A DNA stretch of 64,000 nucleotides from Algibacter sp. L1A34. Lineage in GTDB: Bacteria; Bacteroidota; Bacteroidia; Flavobacteriales; Flavobacteriaceae. Where the stretch lies: contig NZ_CP047029.1 of the NCBI RefSeq assembly GCF_009796805.1, forward strand, positions 3,672,001 through 3,736,000, written 5' to 3'. A program made the translations under genes and the position numbers. Below are positions 28,049 through 36,988 of this stretch, piece by piece; the stretch's first letter is position 1, and every line of letters starts with the position of its first letter. The notes below the pieces were generated by a model that saw nothing but the letters and a program-made list of their open reading frames with translations, was not told the DNA's origin and ran no database searches.

Positions 28049-28378
28049 AATAAATTTGGGATTGTAGGTTAAAAGGCACTAGCAAACGTAAGTTAAATAT
28101 TTAATAAATAAAAGAATTAAAGCGTGTTTCACAATAAAAACACGTTGTTTATCAATTAAAAACGCATTTCATCGATTTAATTTGAAAAATTCAATTGTAG
28201 GAGTAAACTTAAAAAGTGAAAAAATAAATATGTAATTTATACATAACAGACTGCTGATTAGTTTATTAAAAATTGATCGTTTTTGCAAAAAAATCAATTA
28301 TTTTAGATAGGATTAGCTTTTCAATTTAAAGTACTAAATTTGTTTTTATAAGAAGACGATAAATTTCAACACCCCCAA
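28049..28378. other. Divergent intergenic region (330 bp)
   Basis: The region separates the minus-strand surface-protein gene from the plus-strand pentapeptide-repeat gene. It holds a TAAATTTG box at 28335-28342, 37 nt before the downstream start, without a good upstream TTG partner, and a 7-bp inverted repeat CGTGTTT/AAACACG (28123-28129 and 28138-28144). I see no gene in it. Confidence 0.5.
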
Positions 28379-29425
28379 ATGATTGACCATATAGATTCCT
28401 TAAAGCGTGAAAATGCGATTCTTAAAGAAAAGCTTGAAAAACTTAGTAATAAAAAAGGAAAACCTAAAAAGCGTGGACTATTTAAATTTGTAGGAACATT
28501 AATAGCTGGTAAAAACCTAAAGCGGAGTATTTATAATTCTATAAACGAATTTAACGAACAGCGTAAAATATCTATAAATACAACATCCAATTTAATAGCG
28601 AGTTTAATTAGGCGTATTACACGTATTGGTGTTGTTGGCTTGCTGGTTGCGTTATTACCAACTACTTTAATGTTTTACCAAAATAGCTTGTTAAAAATAC
28701 AGAATAGTAAAATAGAAACACAAACACATTTGGCAGAAGCTTCGCGCCGTTCTACCCAAATGTTTATTATGGGAGAGGTTTTAAGCGATGTAAATAGTGA
28801 GTTAAAAAACAATGCATCATCAAGATTATCAAATACTTTAGCTGGGCGTATTATTGCTTTAAGCCGCGCTATGAAACCTTATAGATACATGGTTGGCGAT
28901 AAACTTATTGATGAAGCTATAAGTCCAGAACGTGGACAATTACTTATTTCGCTGTGTAAAAGTAAAATAGCGTCATCTTTTTTTGTTGATGAAATTTTAC
29001 AAGAAAGCGATTTCACAAAATCGGAATTAATTGATGCCAAATTGAGAGGAGCTGTTTTACGAGATGTTAATTTAAATGAGGCCAATTTATCGAGATCAGA
29101 TTTAATGAATGTCGATTTACAACGTGCCAATTTAAAAAACGCTAATTTAACACATGTTGACATGGACGATGTTAATTTAATTAATGCCAATTTAGAAGGA
29201 GCTAATTTAACTGGCGCTTTTTTAATTAGAGCTCAATTAAAAGGTGCGAACTTAACGCATACTGTTTTAGATAGTGTAAAAGTAGATCGTGGAGATTGGC
29301 TGTTATACATTAAAGATAAATTAAAACTTAAAGGTGCTTCGGAATTATACGAAACCTATAAAATTGATAGCGTTTATTATTATGAAACATCGAAGCTTAA
29401 ACAACCGATGATTTTAAGACGTTAA
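28379..29425 (+). CDS. Pentapeptide-repeat membrane protein
   Basis: 348 residues. A short N-terminal coiled segment (LKRENAILKEKLEKL) and a basic stretch precede one membrane helix (about residues 85-103, VGLLVALLPTTLMFY). From about residue 215 to 305 there are roughly 18 tandem pentapeptides of the A(N/D)LxX type (VNLNEANLSRSDLMNVDLQ and similar), which fold as a right-handed quadrilateral helix. The C-terminus is a short non-repeat tail. The repeat domain probably faces the cytoplasm or periplasm as an interaction surface; the function is unknown. Confidence 0.88.
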   Translation: MIDHIDSLKRENAILKEKLEKLSNKKGKPKKRGLFKFVGTLIAGKNLKRSIYNSINEFNEQRKISINTTSNLIASLIRRITRIGVVGLLVALLPTTLMFYQNSLLKIQNSKIETQTHLAEASRRSTQMFIMGEVLSDVNSELKNNASSRLSNTLAGRIIALSRAMKPYRYMVGDKLIDEAISPERGQLLISLCKSKIASSFFVDEILQESDFTKSELIDAKLRGAVLRDVNLNEANLSRSDLMNVDLQRANLKNANLTHVDMDDVNLINANLEGANLTGAFLIRAQLKGANLTHTVLDSVKVDRGDWLLYIKDKLKLKGASELYETYKIDSVYYYETSKLKQPMILRR

Positions 29426-29545
29426 AGAAGATATCTAAGTTAATATTCTTATCAAGAAACATATAAAACTCCAATAAAAATCCAGTTAATATTACAATTA
29501 ACTGTTTTTTTTTAGAGATTAAAATATTTTATAACACAGAGAAAT

Positions 29546-30598
29546 TTATTTATTTGTATTAATAAACTGAATCACTTCTTCAGCAAATAAATCTGGTTCA
29601 TTTAACATAGGGGAGTGCCCAGAGTTTTCAAAAATCACTAACTTTTTTGAGCTTGAACCTAAATTATCGTAAGCATCTTGAGCAAATTTTATAGGAACAA
29701 CCATATCATTCTTACCCCAAAGTACTAAAGAAGGAATGGTGATTTCTTGAAGTTGGTTTGTATAATCTACCGTTTCCCAAAGTCCTTGATCTGCTAGAAT
29801 AGATTGGGTATTACTTCCAGTCCAAAGCATTGTTAGTATGTTATATTTAAAAATTAATTTGTCGCTATCGTCTTGCGATTCATTATTAAGACCATCATTT
29901 TCGAATTTAGTTTCTGCATTATGAGCTTTACTATTCATTTTAGAAGCATCATCGCTATTATACGCTGTTTGGTTTGCATTATTTGCTATATCTAGTGCGT
30001 TCTGCCAAAATTCGACACTATTATCCGCTTCAATTTGTTCTGTAGCCACAATTCTAAAATTAGAGATATATTCAAAATATAAACCTTTAGGGTTGTGTGC
30101 GCCATCGACATCAATCCATCCTAAAAAATCACTTTGATCTTTTAATAGTGTTGCAGGACCTAAGGTGCCACCCCAACTATGCCCCATAAGAAAGAACTTA
30201 GCATCACTTCCGTATTTATGCTTAATAACTTTTATAAGAGCCAAAACATCTTGAGCCATAATATCTATACTTATGCCATTTTTGGAGTAACTTCCTTGTG
30301 CCATACCAGAACCTCTTTGGTCAAAATAAACTACTGCACATTCTTTTTCAATGTCACTTTTAATTGTATTTGCGCGGTATCCCAATCCATTACCACCTGG
30401 GCCTCCATGCAATATTATTAAGAATATTTTTTCTGAAGCATTACCATAAATATAAGCTGGCATATCTGCATCTTTATGGCGCACGAATATAGTGTCATCT
30501 AAATTGTTAATATTTTGGTCTTTAGAACAAGAAAAGATCATGACCAAAGCAACCACTAGCAGTACTATTTTTGAGTAATTATTAATTGCTTTCTGCAT
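29546..30598 (-). CDS. Alpha/beta-hydrolase lipoprotein (proline iminopeptidase-like)
   Basis: 350 residues from ATG 30598. A lipoprotein signal with lipobox IFSC (Cys about 25) is followed by an alpha/beta-hydrolase fold: oxyanion-region HGGPGGNGLGY, YFDQRGSG, nucleophile elbow MGHSWGG, and the late Asp/His in LVLWGKNDMVVP and NSGHSPMLNEP. The HGGPG and DQRGSG motifs are those of the S33 proline iminopeptidase group. A longer frame from 30667 overlaps the upstream gene by 86 nt; the chosen start overlaps it by 17 nt and begins with the signal peptide. It forms a two-gene operon with 30582-31244. Confidence 0.87.
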   Translation of the reverse strand: MQKAINNYSKIVLLVVALVMIFSCSKDQNINNLDDTIFVRHKDADMPAYIYGNASEKIFLIILHGGPGGNGLGYRANTIKSDIEKECAVVYFDQRGSGMAQGSYSKNGISIDIMAQDVLALIKVIKHKYGSDAKFFLMGHSWGGTLGPATLLKDQSDFLGWIDVDGAHNPKGLYFEYISNFRIVATEQIEADNSVEFWQNALDIANNANQTAYNSDDASKMNSKAHNAETKFENDGLNNESQDDSDKLIFKYNILTMLWTGSNTQSILADQGLWETVDYTNQLQEITIPSLVLWGKNDMVVPIKFAQDAYDNLGSSSKKLVIFENSGHSPMLNEPDLFAEEVIQFINTNK

Positions 30599-31244
30599 CT
30601 CTTTTTTTCTTTTTAAAATTAAAACGGTAACCATATTCAAAATTAAAAGCAGGTAAACTTCCCGCATTATACGGTGTTCTTAACATGAAATTTATGTTAA
30701 AATACCGACCTGTTATTTTTTTTCCAGGCCGTTCCTTTCCAATTCCTACAGAAATAGAAGGCGCATAATAGCCTCGTCCAGGAAGCGATACTTTCTCAAC
30801 ATTATTGCCCGTAACTTTATATGTTTCTGGTAAAAAAGAACGGTAGTAACCTAAAGGATTTAACTCTATACTAAACTGCTTTCCTTTTTTGTTTGTTCTT
30901 CGCCAAGTAACTCCATAATTTGTAAAAACACCGGTATCCGTTTTTGAAGAAAAATTAGAGGTGAAGCCTAAATTTCCGGTAAGAAGAAATTGATGTTTAT
31001 TGGTTCTAATCCCTTTTCTCTTATGCTTAATTTTATCCTTTTCTATCCAGAGATATTCAGCCCCAATAGTAAGCCCATTATTCCAAAAAATATTACCAAA
31101 ATAACTCGCCTTAAATTCTGTTCTATCTATAAAAGAATAGGAAGACAGATCGACTTGCTTTTTTGTTTTTTCTAAATTTTGTGTGTATCCTGTTTTAAAA
31201 AAAAGTAGTGAAACAGGAATTAATAAACGTAGTTTTTTATGCAT
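30582..31244 (-). CDS. Probable outer-membrane beta-barrel protein
   Basis: 220 residues with a signal peptide (MHKKLRLLIPVSLLFFKTGYTQ). The rest alternates polar and hydrophobic residues in strands such as FLLTGNLGFTSNF, TNYGVTWRR, FSIELNPLGYYRSF and YFNINFMLRTPYN, and ends FNFEYGYRFNFKKK. This suggests an 8-10 strand barrel, although the last residue is not the usual Phe because a charged tail follows. I do not recognise a named family. Its end overlaps the lipoprotein hydrolase gene by 17 nt, so the two are co-expressed. Confidence 0.7.
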   Translation of the reverse strand: MHKKLRLLIPVSLLFFKTGYTQNLEKTKKQVDLSSYSFIDRTEFKASYFGNIFWNNGLTIGAEYLWIEKDKIKHKRKGIRTNKHQFLLTGNLGFTSNFSSKTDTGVFTNYGVTWRRTNKKGKQFSIELNPLGYYRSFLPETYKVTGNNVEKVSLPGRGYYAPSISVGIGKERPGKKITGRYFNINFMLRTPYNAGSLPAFNFEYGYRFNFKKKKRDAESN

Positions 31245-31334
31245 AGAATGTGTTTTAGAAACACAAAACTACTTTTATAAATTTAAAATAATGTTAATAG
31301 ATAACCAATTAAAAGTTAATTAAATTATAAAATA

Positions 31335-31378
31335 AAACACTGTAAAACAAGTATTTAAGCTACTTATTAACGGTGTTT
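31335..31378 (-). terminator. Intrinsic terminator of the minus-strand MscS operon
   Basis: AAACACTGT (31335-31343) pairs with ACGGTGTTT (31370-31378), and inner AAGTA (31349-31353) pairs with TACTT (31361-31365). On the minus strand the hairpin is followed by a T-rich tract, so it would end transcripts coming from the 32765 gene. Confidence 0.7.
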
Positions 31379-31472
31379 ACGTCGCTTTACAGGTTGTTTT
31401 AGATGAAAATATAGTGTTATGCTAAAAAGCTAAAAACAGTCTGGTTTTTGAAAACACTTATAGTTTTTGAAA

Positions 31473-32765
31473 TTATTTTTTAAAATTTAACTTAGTAGGA
31501 TATTCAAAAATTTCTAATTCAAAAAACGGAACAGCAGCAATAGTATGATCGAAAATATCGGCCATAATGTACTCGTAATTCTCCCATCTTTTATCACTAC
31601 TAAAAGCATAAATTTCTAAAGGAATCCCTTCTGCCGTTGGCGCAAGTTGGCGCGTCATGATCATCATGTTTTTATTAACGCCAGAGTGTCGTTCAATATA
31701 GGTTTCAACATACTTTCTAAAGACACCCAAATTCGTTAGGTTGCGTCCGTTAAGTGCCATGGTTTTATCAATATTTTTATCCTTATTATATTGATCGATA
31801 TCCATTTGGCGTTTTTCTAAATATTCAGAAATAATTTCGATGCCTTTAAGCTTATTTATTTGTTCCGAAGAAAGATAAACAACACTATCCATTTTTATGT
31901 TTATGGCACGTTTAATACGGCGACCATCAGATTCTACCATACCGCGCCAGTTTTTAAACGAATCGGAAATTAAGGCATAAGTAGGAATGGTTGTAATCGT
32001 TTTATCAAAATTCTGAACTTTTACAGTTGCTAAATTAATTTCGGTAACATCTCCATCGGCACCATATTTTTCAAAAGTAATCCAATCGCCAATGCGCACC
32101 ATATCATTAATAGATACTTGAATACTGGCTACAAAACCCATTATAGTATCCTTAAAAACAAGAATAATAACAGCAGAAACTGCTCCAAGACCCGTAATAA
32201 ACTTTATAAAAGGTATACTTGTAATAATTGCAATAGCCGACATAAAACCGGCTAACCAAGCAAATATCATAAAGACTTGAATGTAGCTATCTATAGGCTT
32301 GTCTTTAAATCTAGGAAGCGTTTTTAAGTAATCTTTAAGCGTACTTAATAAACTTCTAACAATCCAGAGTGTTACAACAATAGCAAATACGCGAAGCCCT
32401 TTTTCAACGATACTTTCAGCATAAGGAAAATCGACAAAAACCTCAGAGATAAACTCTAAAGCTATAAGTAAAGGTATTATGTGCGATATGTTTCTTGGAA
32501 CTTTATTTTTAACGAGTAAATCGTCGAAGTTTGTTTTTGATGCTGAAGCAAACTGAGAAAACACACGAATTAATATTTTTCTAGTTAGAAAAAATATAAC
32601 ACCTACAAATAGAATTAAAACCAATACCAACCCAAGCATATTAAGGTACTTCGAAGAAGATTCTGTTAGATGAAGCGTATCTACCAAGTAGTTGTAGATT
32701 ACATGCTTATAATCTGTTCCTTCTATGGTCGTTTCAATAGATGTTTTAATTGAAGTGTTTTGCAT
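31473..32765 (-). CDS. Mechanosensitive channel of the MscS family, larger type
   Basis: 430 residues with about five membrane segments in the N-terminal half (around 40-63, 100-120, 125-145, 170-190 and 195-218). The pore-lining region carries FITGLGAVSAVIILVFKDTIMGF, followed by the MscS beta domain (NDMVRIGDWITFEKYGADGDV and IPTYALISDSFKNWRG). It resembles the YbdG/MscK-like channels rather than the 300-residue MscS encoded at 11708. Its start codon shares one base with the stop of the upstream DUF3817 gene, so the two are translated together. Confidence 0.9.
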   Translation of the reverse strand: MQNTSIKTSIETTIEGTDYKHVIYNYLVDTLHLTESSSKYLNMLGLVLVLILFVGVIFFLTRKILIRVFSQFASASKTNFDDLLVKNKVPRNISHIIPLLIALEFISEVFVDFPYAESIVEKGLRVFAIVVTLWIVRSLLSTLKDYLKTLPRFKDKPIDSYIQVFMIFAWLAGFMSAIAIITSIPFIKFITGLGAVSAVIILVFKDTIMGFVASIQVSINDMVRIGDWITFEKYGADGDVTEINLATVKVQNFDKTITTIPTYALISDSFKNWRGMVESDGRRIKRAINIKMDSVVYLSSEQINKLKGIEIISEYLEKRQMDIDQYNKDKNIDKTMALNGRNLTNLGVFRKYVETYIERHSGVNKNMMIMTRQLAPTAEGIPLEIYAFSSDKRWENYEYIMADIFDHTIAAVPFFELEIFEYPTKLNFKK

Positions 32766-33055
32766 TAATTGGCGGGTTTTAAAAGTTTCATATCAACATA
32801 AAAAGTTCCGCAAGGAATTACAGAAGCAATAAGTACAAAAAGAAATGTTTTACTTGTCCATTTCATTTCACTCTTAATTAAAAATGCAAGAATAATATAT
32901 ACTATAAAAAGCATACCGTGTGGCATACCTAAAAGCTTTACATATTCTGGATTTCCAGACATATATTTAATTGGAGTGGCTATAAATAATAATAAAAGAT
33001 AAGATACACCTTCTAAAAAGGCTACTATTCTAAAAATATTTAAAAGTGAAAACAT
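32765..33055 (-). CDS. DUF3817 small membrane protein
   Basis: 96 residues with three membrane helices. The segment IFRIVAFLEGVSYLLLLFIA followed by PIKYMSGNPEYVKLLGMPHG is the DUF3817 signature (YdzA-like). The role is unknown. It is directly upstream of, and overlaps by one base, the MscS-family gene on the minus strand. Confidence 0.87.
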   Translation of the reverse strand: MFSLLNIFRIVAFLEGVSYLLLLFIATPIKYMSGNPEYVKLLGMPHGMLFIVYIILAFLIKSEMKWTSKTFLFVLIASVIPCGTFYVDMKLLKPAN

Positions 33056-33183
33056 GCTATAAATTTTCCTGCAAAAATAAGGTACAAAAGTTGTAAACCC
33101 TTCATATTAATCGTTAAAAATATAAGATAAATAGGAGAGGAGACTTCTTGAGTTAGATAAGGTTTTTTTATAAAAATCTAAAT

Positions 33184-33801
33184 CTACAAGGCGCTAAATA
33201 TAATCATGCCATAAATAGCGAAACGAATAAACCTTAATGAACCAAAAAGCATCACGTTTTTAAAGGGAAATTCTATAATACCGGCTGCTAAACAAGCAAT
33301 AGAAAAGGGTAGTGGCAATACGGCACCAACCATAATTAAAAAGCCACCCCATTTTTTGGAGTTTTTAAGTTGCTTTTCCATTTTAACGGCAATGTAATTA
33401 TGTACCGATGGAATTTTGGTAATTGTGCGCCCCATCCAATAAGAAACTAAACCACCTCCATAAGATAGTACAGCCAGAAGTCCTAAATAAAACCAAGGAC
33501 TATGCATTTTACCTGCCCAAGCAATAAAAATTTCTGGTGGTACAAGTCCTAAAAGTGTTTCAGAAACAAAAAAGAAACTAAGCACGCCGTAAGCAGGAAG
33601 AACTTCTGTTAAATGCGTGAGTGTTCTGTTAATATCAAAAAAGTGATTTACCACATAAACCAAAATTACAATACCAATAATAAAAGGCAAAGCTTTCTTT
33701 ACTGCTTGCCAAACAAAGCTGTAAAACCCTGTATAAGAGTAGTATTGATGTAAAAGCTTAAACTTAGATTTTTTAGCTTTCGATGTTGGATCCGGTTTCA
33801 T
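33184..33801 (-). CDS. VTT-domain (DedA/YqaA-like) membrane protein
   Basis: 205 residues. After a charged N-terminal tail there are four to five membrane helices. The VTT/SNARE-associated core is visible in LGLVPPEIFIAWAGKMHS, GGLVSYWMGRTITKI and GGFLIMVGAVLPLPFSIACL with the conserved Pro-rich re-entrant region. Related proteins flip lipids or serve membrane homeostasis. It lies 128 nt upstream of the DUF3817-MscS pair on the same strand and could be in the same transcript. Confidence 0.83.
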   Translation of the reverse strand: MKPDPTSKAKKSKFKLLHQYYSYTGFYSFVWQAVKKALPFIIGIVILVYVVNHFFDINRTLTHLTEVLPAYGVLSFFFVSETLLGLVPPEIFIAWAGKMHSPWFYLGLLAVLSYGGGLVSYWMGRTITKIPSVHNYIAVKMEKQLKNSKKWGGFLIMVGAVLPLPFSIACLAAGIIEFPFKNVMLFGSLRFIRFAIYGMIIFSAL

Positions 33802-34060
33802 TAATATAATAATTTTTGGGTGTCAAATATAGTATATTTTTTAGTCGGAAAAAGGTCGCGAACTTTACATAACAGTATTTTAACATAAAATGTTAAAATT
33901 ATATTTAAGAAAAACTATAAATTAAAACCTATTCATCCATTTTTCATGTTCTAAATACATGAAAACAAATAATTCACAAAAAAAAATGACATTATACACT
34001 TATTTTTGCATTTAATAAATTATATCAATAACTTAACATTCCAAATCAAATAAGCTTGAC

Positions 34061-36205
34061 TTGAATAAACTATTACTATTCACATTACTATTTTGTAGCT
34101 TTTTCTGTATTAGTCAACCTAAGACCAATACAACAAAATTTGTGGATAGTATTAATGTATTAATCAATTTGGCCGATAAGGAAAACTTGGGTTCTAATTT
34201 TGAGAACGCTTTAAACTACTCCATAGTTGCTGTTAAACTTGCAAACATATCTAATATTAAAGAAGAACAAGCTAAAGCTTATAACAGTTTAGCCAGTACG
34301 TACCAGATATTGAATGATAATGATAGTGCTGAAAAATACTTTTTACTAACGCTTAAATTTGCTAGAGAATTAGATAATGATTTCATTATTTCGTCGGCAT
34401 TAAATGGTCTGGGAAATGTATATTCTAAGAAAGAAAAAACTTTAAATCGCGCCATAAATTATTACAATGAAGCTTTTGAATTTGCTGAAAAAACAGGTAA
34501 ACAAAGTAATATAGCTGCTTGGTATTTAAACATGGCTAGTTTATTTTTAGATTTTAACAAAACGGACGAAGCCTTACCGTATTTAGATTCTGCTACCGAG
34601 ACATTAGAAACTTATAACATTGAAGAGCCCGTTTATTTTGCTACATCATATTATTTAAGAGCACTTTACAATAAGCAGAAAAAGGAATATACTACTGCAA
34701 ATAATTATTTAGAAAATGGTATATCTATTTCTAAAGAAAATAACTTATACCCAGAACTTATAGATAATTACCAATTGCAGTATGATATTTACCAAGAAGA
34801 ATCTAATTATGCTTTGGCCATTAAAAGTTTACAAAATCTTCAATTTTATAAAGATTTAATTTTTAATAAAGAAAAGAGTTTAAAATTAGAAGAACTAAAT
34901 ACGCAATTTAAAGTTAGTGAATACCAAAAAGAGCTCACTGAGGCTAAATTGCAAACAGAAACTGCTAATTTTAGAATTAATCTTATTACGGCTGTTGTTG
35001 TTTCTTTTGTGTTATTTTCCATTTTAGTTATATTTATAATTAATACGTTTAAAGTACGCCAAAGGCATAAGGATTTAGACGATGTGAGAACGAAAACCGA
35101 ACATTTAACTAATCTAAAATCGGAGTTACTAACCAGTATTAGTCACGAGTTACGTACACCTTTGTACGGCATAATGGGTATAACATCCATGCTTTCCGAT
35201 GATAAAACATTGGATACCGAACATCAAAACTTAATAAGTTCTTTGCAGTTTTCAGGGAATAGATTACAGGAACTTGTTAATAAAATATTACGAATTACAG
35301 AAATTGAATCTAATAGGGTAGCGGAGAAAAAAGCAATTATTAATTTACATGTGTTGATTAACGATTTGGTTAAGTCGCTTAATTATTCAGCTACAGAAAA
35401 GAATAACGATATCGTTTTAAATCTACCAGAATCTATAGATAACCTTTATAATATTGATAGTTTAAAACTTACCGAAGTTTTGGATAATTTAATCTCAAAT
35501 GCTATAAAATTTACTAGTAACGGCCGCATTAATATTAGTGTTTTACTTGTTGAAACCAAAAACGATATTGATTTTTTACAGTTTAAAATTGAAGATACAG
35601 GAATAGGAGTGGCTAGTGAAAACCATAAATTAATTTTTGAAAATTTTAGACAAGCCACAGAAAAAAACACATCTAATGGTTCTGGTCTAGGTTTATCTAT
35701 TGTTAAAAACCATTTAGAAACCTTGGGAGGAAGTATTATGTTAGAAAGTGCACTTGGCCTTGGTAGTGTTTTTTCGTTTATTATACCTTGCCAAATTGCT
35801 ACACCAGATATTATAGCGAAAAGTACCATGCATAAAAGTAAAAAACCTTTAAGGGTTTTAGTGGTTGAAGACAATAAAATTAACCAAATGATTACCAATA
35901 AACTTATTTTATCTATCGGACATATTTGTACTATTTCGAATAATGGACTGGAAGCTGTTGAACGCTGTAAAACTGATGATTTTGATTTGGTTTTAATGGA
36001 TATTAATATGCCAATAATGAATGGATTTGAAGCATCTAAAAATATAAAATCCTTTAAACCAAGCACAAAGATTGTAGCATTAACTGCTTTAGAAATAAGT
36101 GAAGTTAAAGAACAGTGTAATGCGGTTGGAATAAATGGTATTGTTAATAAACCTATTGGTAAAAATCAGCTTAATGAAATTATTCAAATGAATGTTGCAA
36201 GTTAG
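34061..36205 (+). CDS. Hybrid sensor histidine kinase with TPR sensor region
   Basis: 714 residues with a TTG start at 34061; the signal peptide (MNKLLLFTLLFCSFFCISQ) begins there and no in-frame ATG precedes it. Residues about 30-250 are tetratricopeptide repeats in the periplasm; a membrane helix lies near 310-330 after a coiled coil. The HisKA domain has SISHELRTPLYG with phospho-acceptor His362; the ATPase domain has NLISNAIKF and GSGLGLSIVKNH; the C-terminal receiver has LVVEDNKINQM and phospho-acceptor Asp647 in LMDINMP. There is no DNA-binding output domain, so the signal must pass to another protein not encoded beside it. Confidence 0.93.
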   Translation: MNKLLLFTLLFCSFFCISQPKTNTTKFVDSINVLINLADKENLGSNFENALNYSIVAVKLANISNIKEEQAKAYNSLASTYQILNDNDSAEKYFLLTLKFARELDNDFIISSALNGLGNVYSKKEKTLNRAINYYNEAFEFAEKTGKQSNIAAWYLNMASLFLDFNKTDEALPYLDSATETLETYNIEEPVYFATSYYLRALYNKQKKEYTTANNYLENGISISKENNLYPELIDNYQLQYDIYQEESNYALAIKSLQNLQFYKDLIFNKEKSLKLEELNTQFKVSEYQKELTEAKLQTETANFRINLITAVVVSFVLFSILVIFIINTFKVRQRHKDLDDVRTKTEHLTNLKSELLTSISHELRTPLYGIMGITSMLSDDKTLDTEHQNLISSLQFSGNRLQELVNKILRITEIESNRVAEKKAIINLHVLINDLVKSLNYSATEKNNDIVLNLPESIDNLYNIDSLKLTEVLDNLISNAIKFTSNGRINISVLLVETKNDIDFLQFKIEDTGIGVASENHKLIFENFRQATEKNTSNGSGLGLSIVKNHLETLGGSIMLESALGLGSVFSFIIPCQIATPDIIAKSTMHKSKKPLRVLVVEDNKINQMITNKLILSIGHICTISNNGLEAVERCKTDDFDLVLMDINMPIMNGFEASKNIKSFKPSTKIVALTALEISEVKEQCNAVGINGIVNKPIGKNQLNEIIQMNVAS

Positions 36206-36283
36206 ATCTCAATACAAAGTTATTTATTGTGAATTTTGAGAATATAGAGTATGCGTTTAAATATTCTATTTTACATAATATTA

Positions 36284-36481
36284 ATTATAGTACATTTTAT
36301 AACAATTAGCGAAATAGCCTTTTGGGCGATATTTGACATAATTACAGATATGTTTTCATTAGAACAATTAGAACTTGGGTCATTAAACTAATAAGCGGTT
36401 TGCTTCGCAGTGCTTATAAAACATTTGTATCTATAATTAGCCGTTATGCAAAATAGCCGCTACCAAGCGCTCGATTGTTTT
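36284..36481. repeat. Island-flanking repeat, copy A
   Basis: Two blocks recur downstream of the island. Block 1, 36284-36351, matches 40146-40214. Block 2, 36351-36481, matches 40329-40459 over 131 nt, including AATAGCCGCTACCAAGCGCT. In copy A the blocks are contiguous; in copy B they are separated by about 114 nt. Confidence 0.9.
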
Positions 36482-36515
36482 ACAAAATCAAATTGCTCTG
36501 GCAATTTATTTTACA

Positions 36516-36600
36516 CACAATTATCCAACGCTTGCCAACGCCAAAATAAAAGCTAACCTTTTTAGTGTTATTGAAATTTTAGCGTATTTGAATAATTGTG
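36516..36600. repeat. Long imperfect inverted repeat
   Basis: CACAATTAT (36516-36524) and ATAATTGTG (36592-36600) are perfect complements; pairing can continue inward with CAACGCT (36526-36532) against AGCG...TTTG (36581-36590). The internal arms are interrupted by bulges, and the whole spans 85 nt. Confidence 0.65.
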
Positions 36601-36779
36601 CATCATATTTTTTTCTACGCGATTTTCGTAAGCCTGCCATAAGAGCTTAAATTTTAAGAAAAATAAAATTCTAAGCACTTATTCAATTCTCCGATATGAT
36701 TTAAACTTTTTTAATTGTAACTATTAATATTATGTAAAATAGAAATTGAAGCTTTGGACTTCTAAAGTTTTCATTCTTA

Positions 36780-36920
36780 TCTTTTTTTCTTGATAAAAAA
36801 AGAAACAAAAAAATCATGACTGCATATAATTTTGGAAACAATTACGGCTCGCTATGCTATATTTTAGGAAACATTGGAACTAACCAAGATTTCTGCAGAA
36901 AACGTTTTAAAACGCAGGAA
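36780..36920. repeat. Likely dispersed extragenic repeat with A/T hairpin
   Basis: TCTTTTTTT (36780-36788) pairs with AAAAAAAGA (36795-36803) around CTTGAT, followed by AAACAAAAAAATCATGACTG and a degenerate tail. I recall variants of this hairpin plus AAACAAAAAATCAAGACTG in many Flavobacteriales intergenic regions. Copy number here is unknown. Confidence 0.45.
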
Positions 36921-36988
36921 AACCAATAAAAACAGTAACTAAACCCCTAAAATATTACGCTCCACTCTCCTATTGTTTTACCAAAATT

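Larger units (their letters stand above)
36206..36988. other. 783-bp non-coding accessory region between the histidine kinase and the HD-ATPase gene
   Basis: No convincing gene is present. The region holds repeat copy A (36284-36481), a long imperfect hairpin (36516-36600), a second hairpin element (36780-36803 and flank) and a short sequence at 36972-37007 that recurs at 40451-40487. It is the left flank of the accessory island. Confidence 0.7.

Noticed and set aside
30599-30667. Longer start of the hydrolase lipoprotein
   Set aside because: It would place 23 extra charged and hydrophobic residues before an evident lipoprotein signal peptide.
35446-36066. 206-codon antisense frame opposite the histidine kinase
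   Set aside because: Shadow of the kinase and receiver domains with no recognisable domain.
36206-36988. Transposase, integrase or attachment-site tRNA next to the HD-ATPase island
   Set aside because: None found on either strand, so the island is not called a mobile element despite its flanking repeats.
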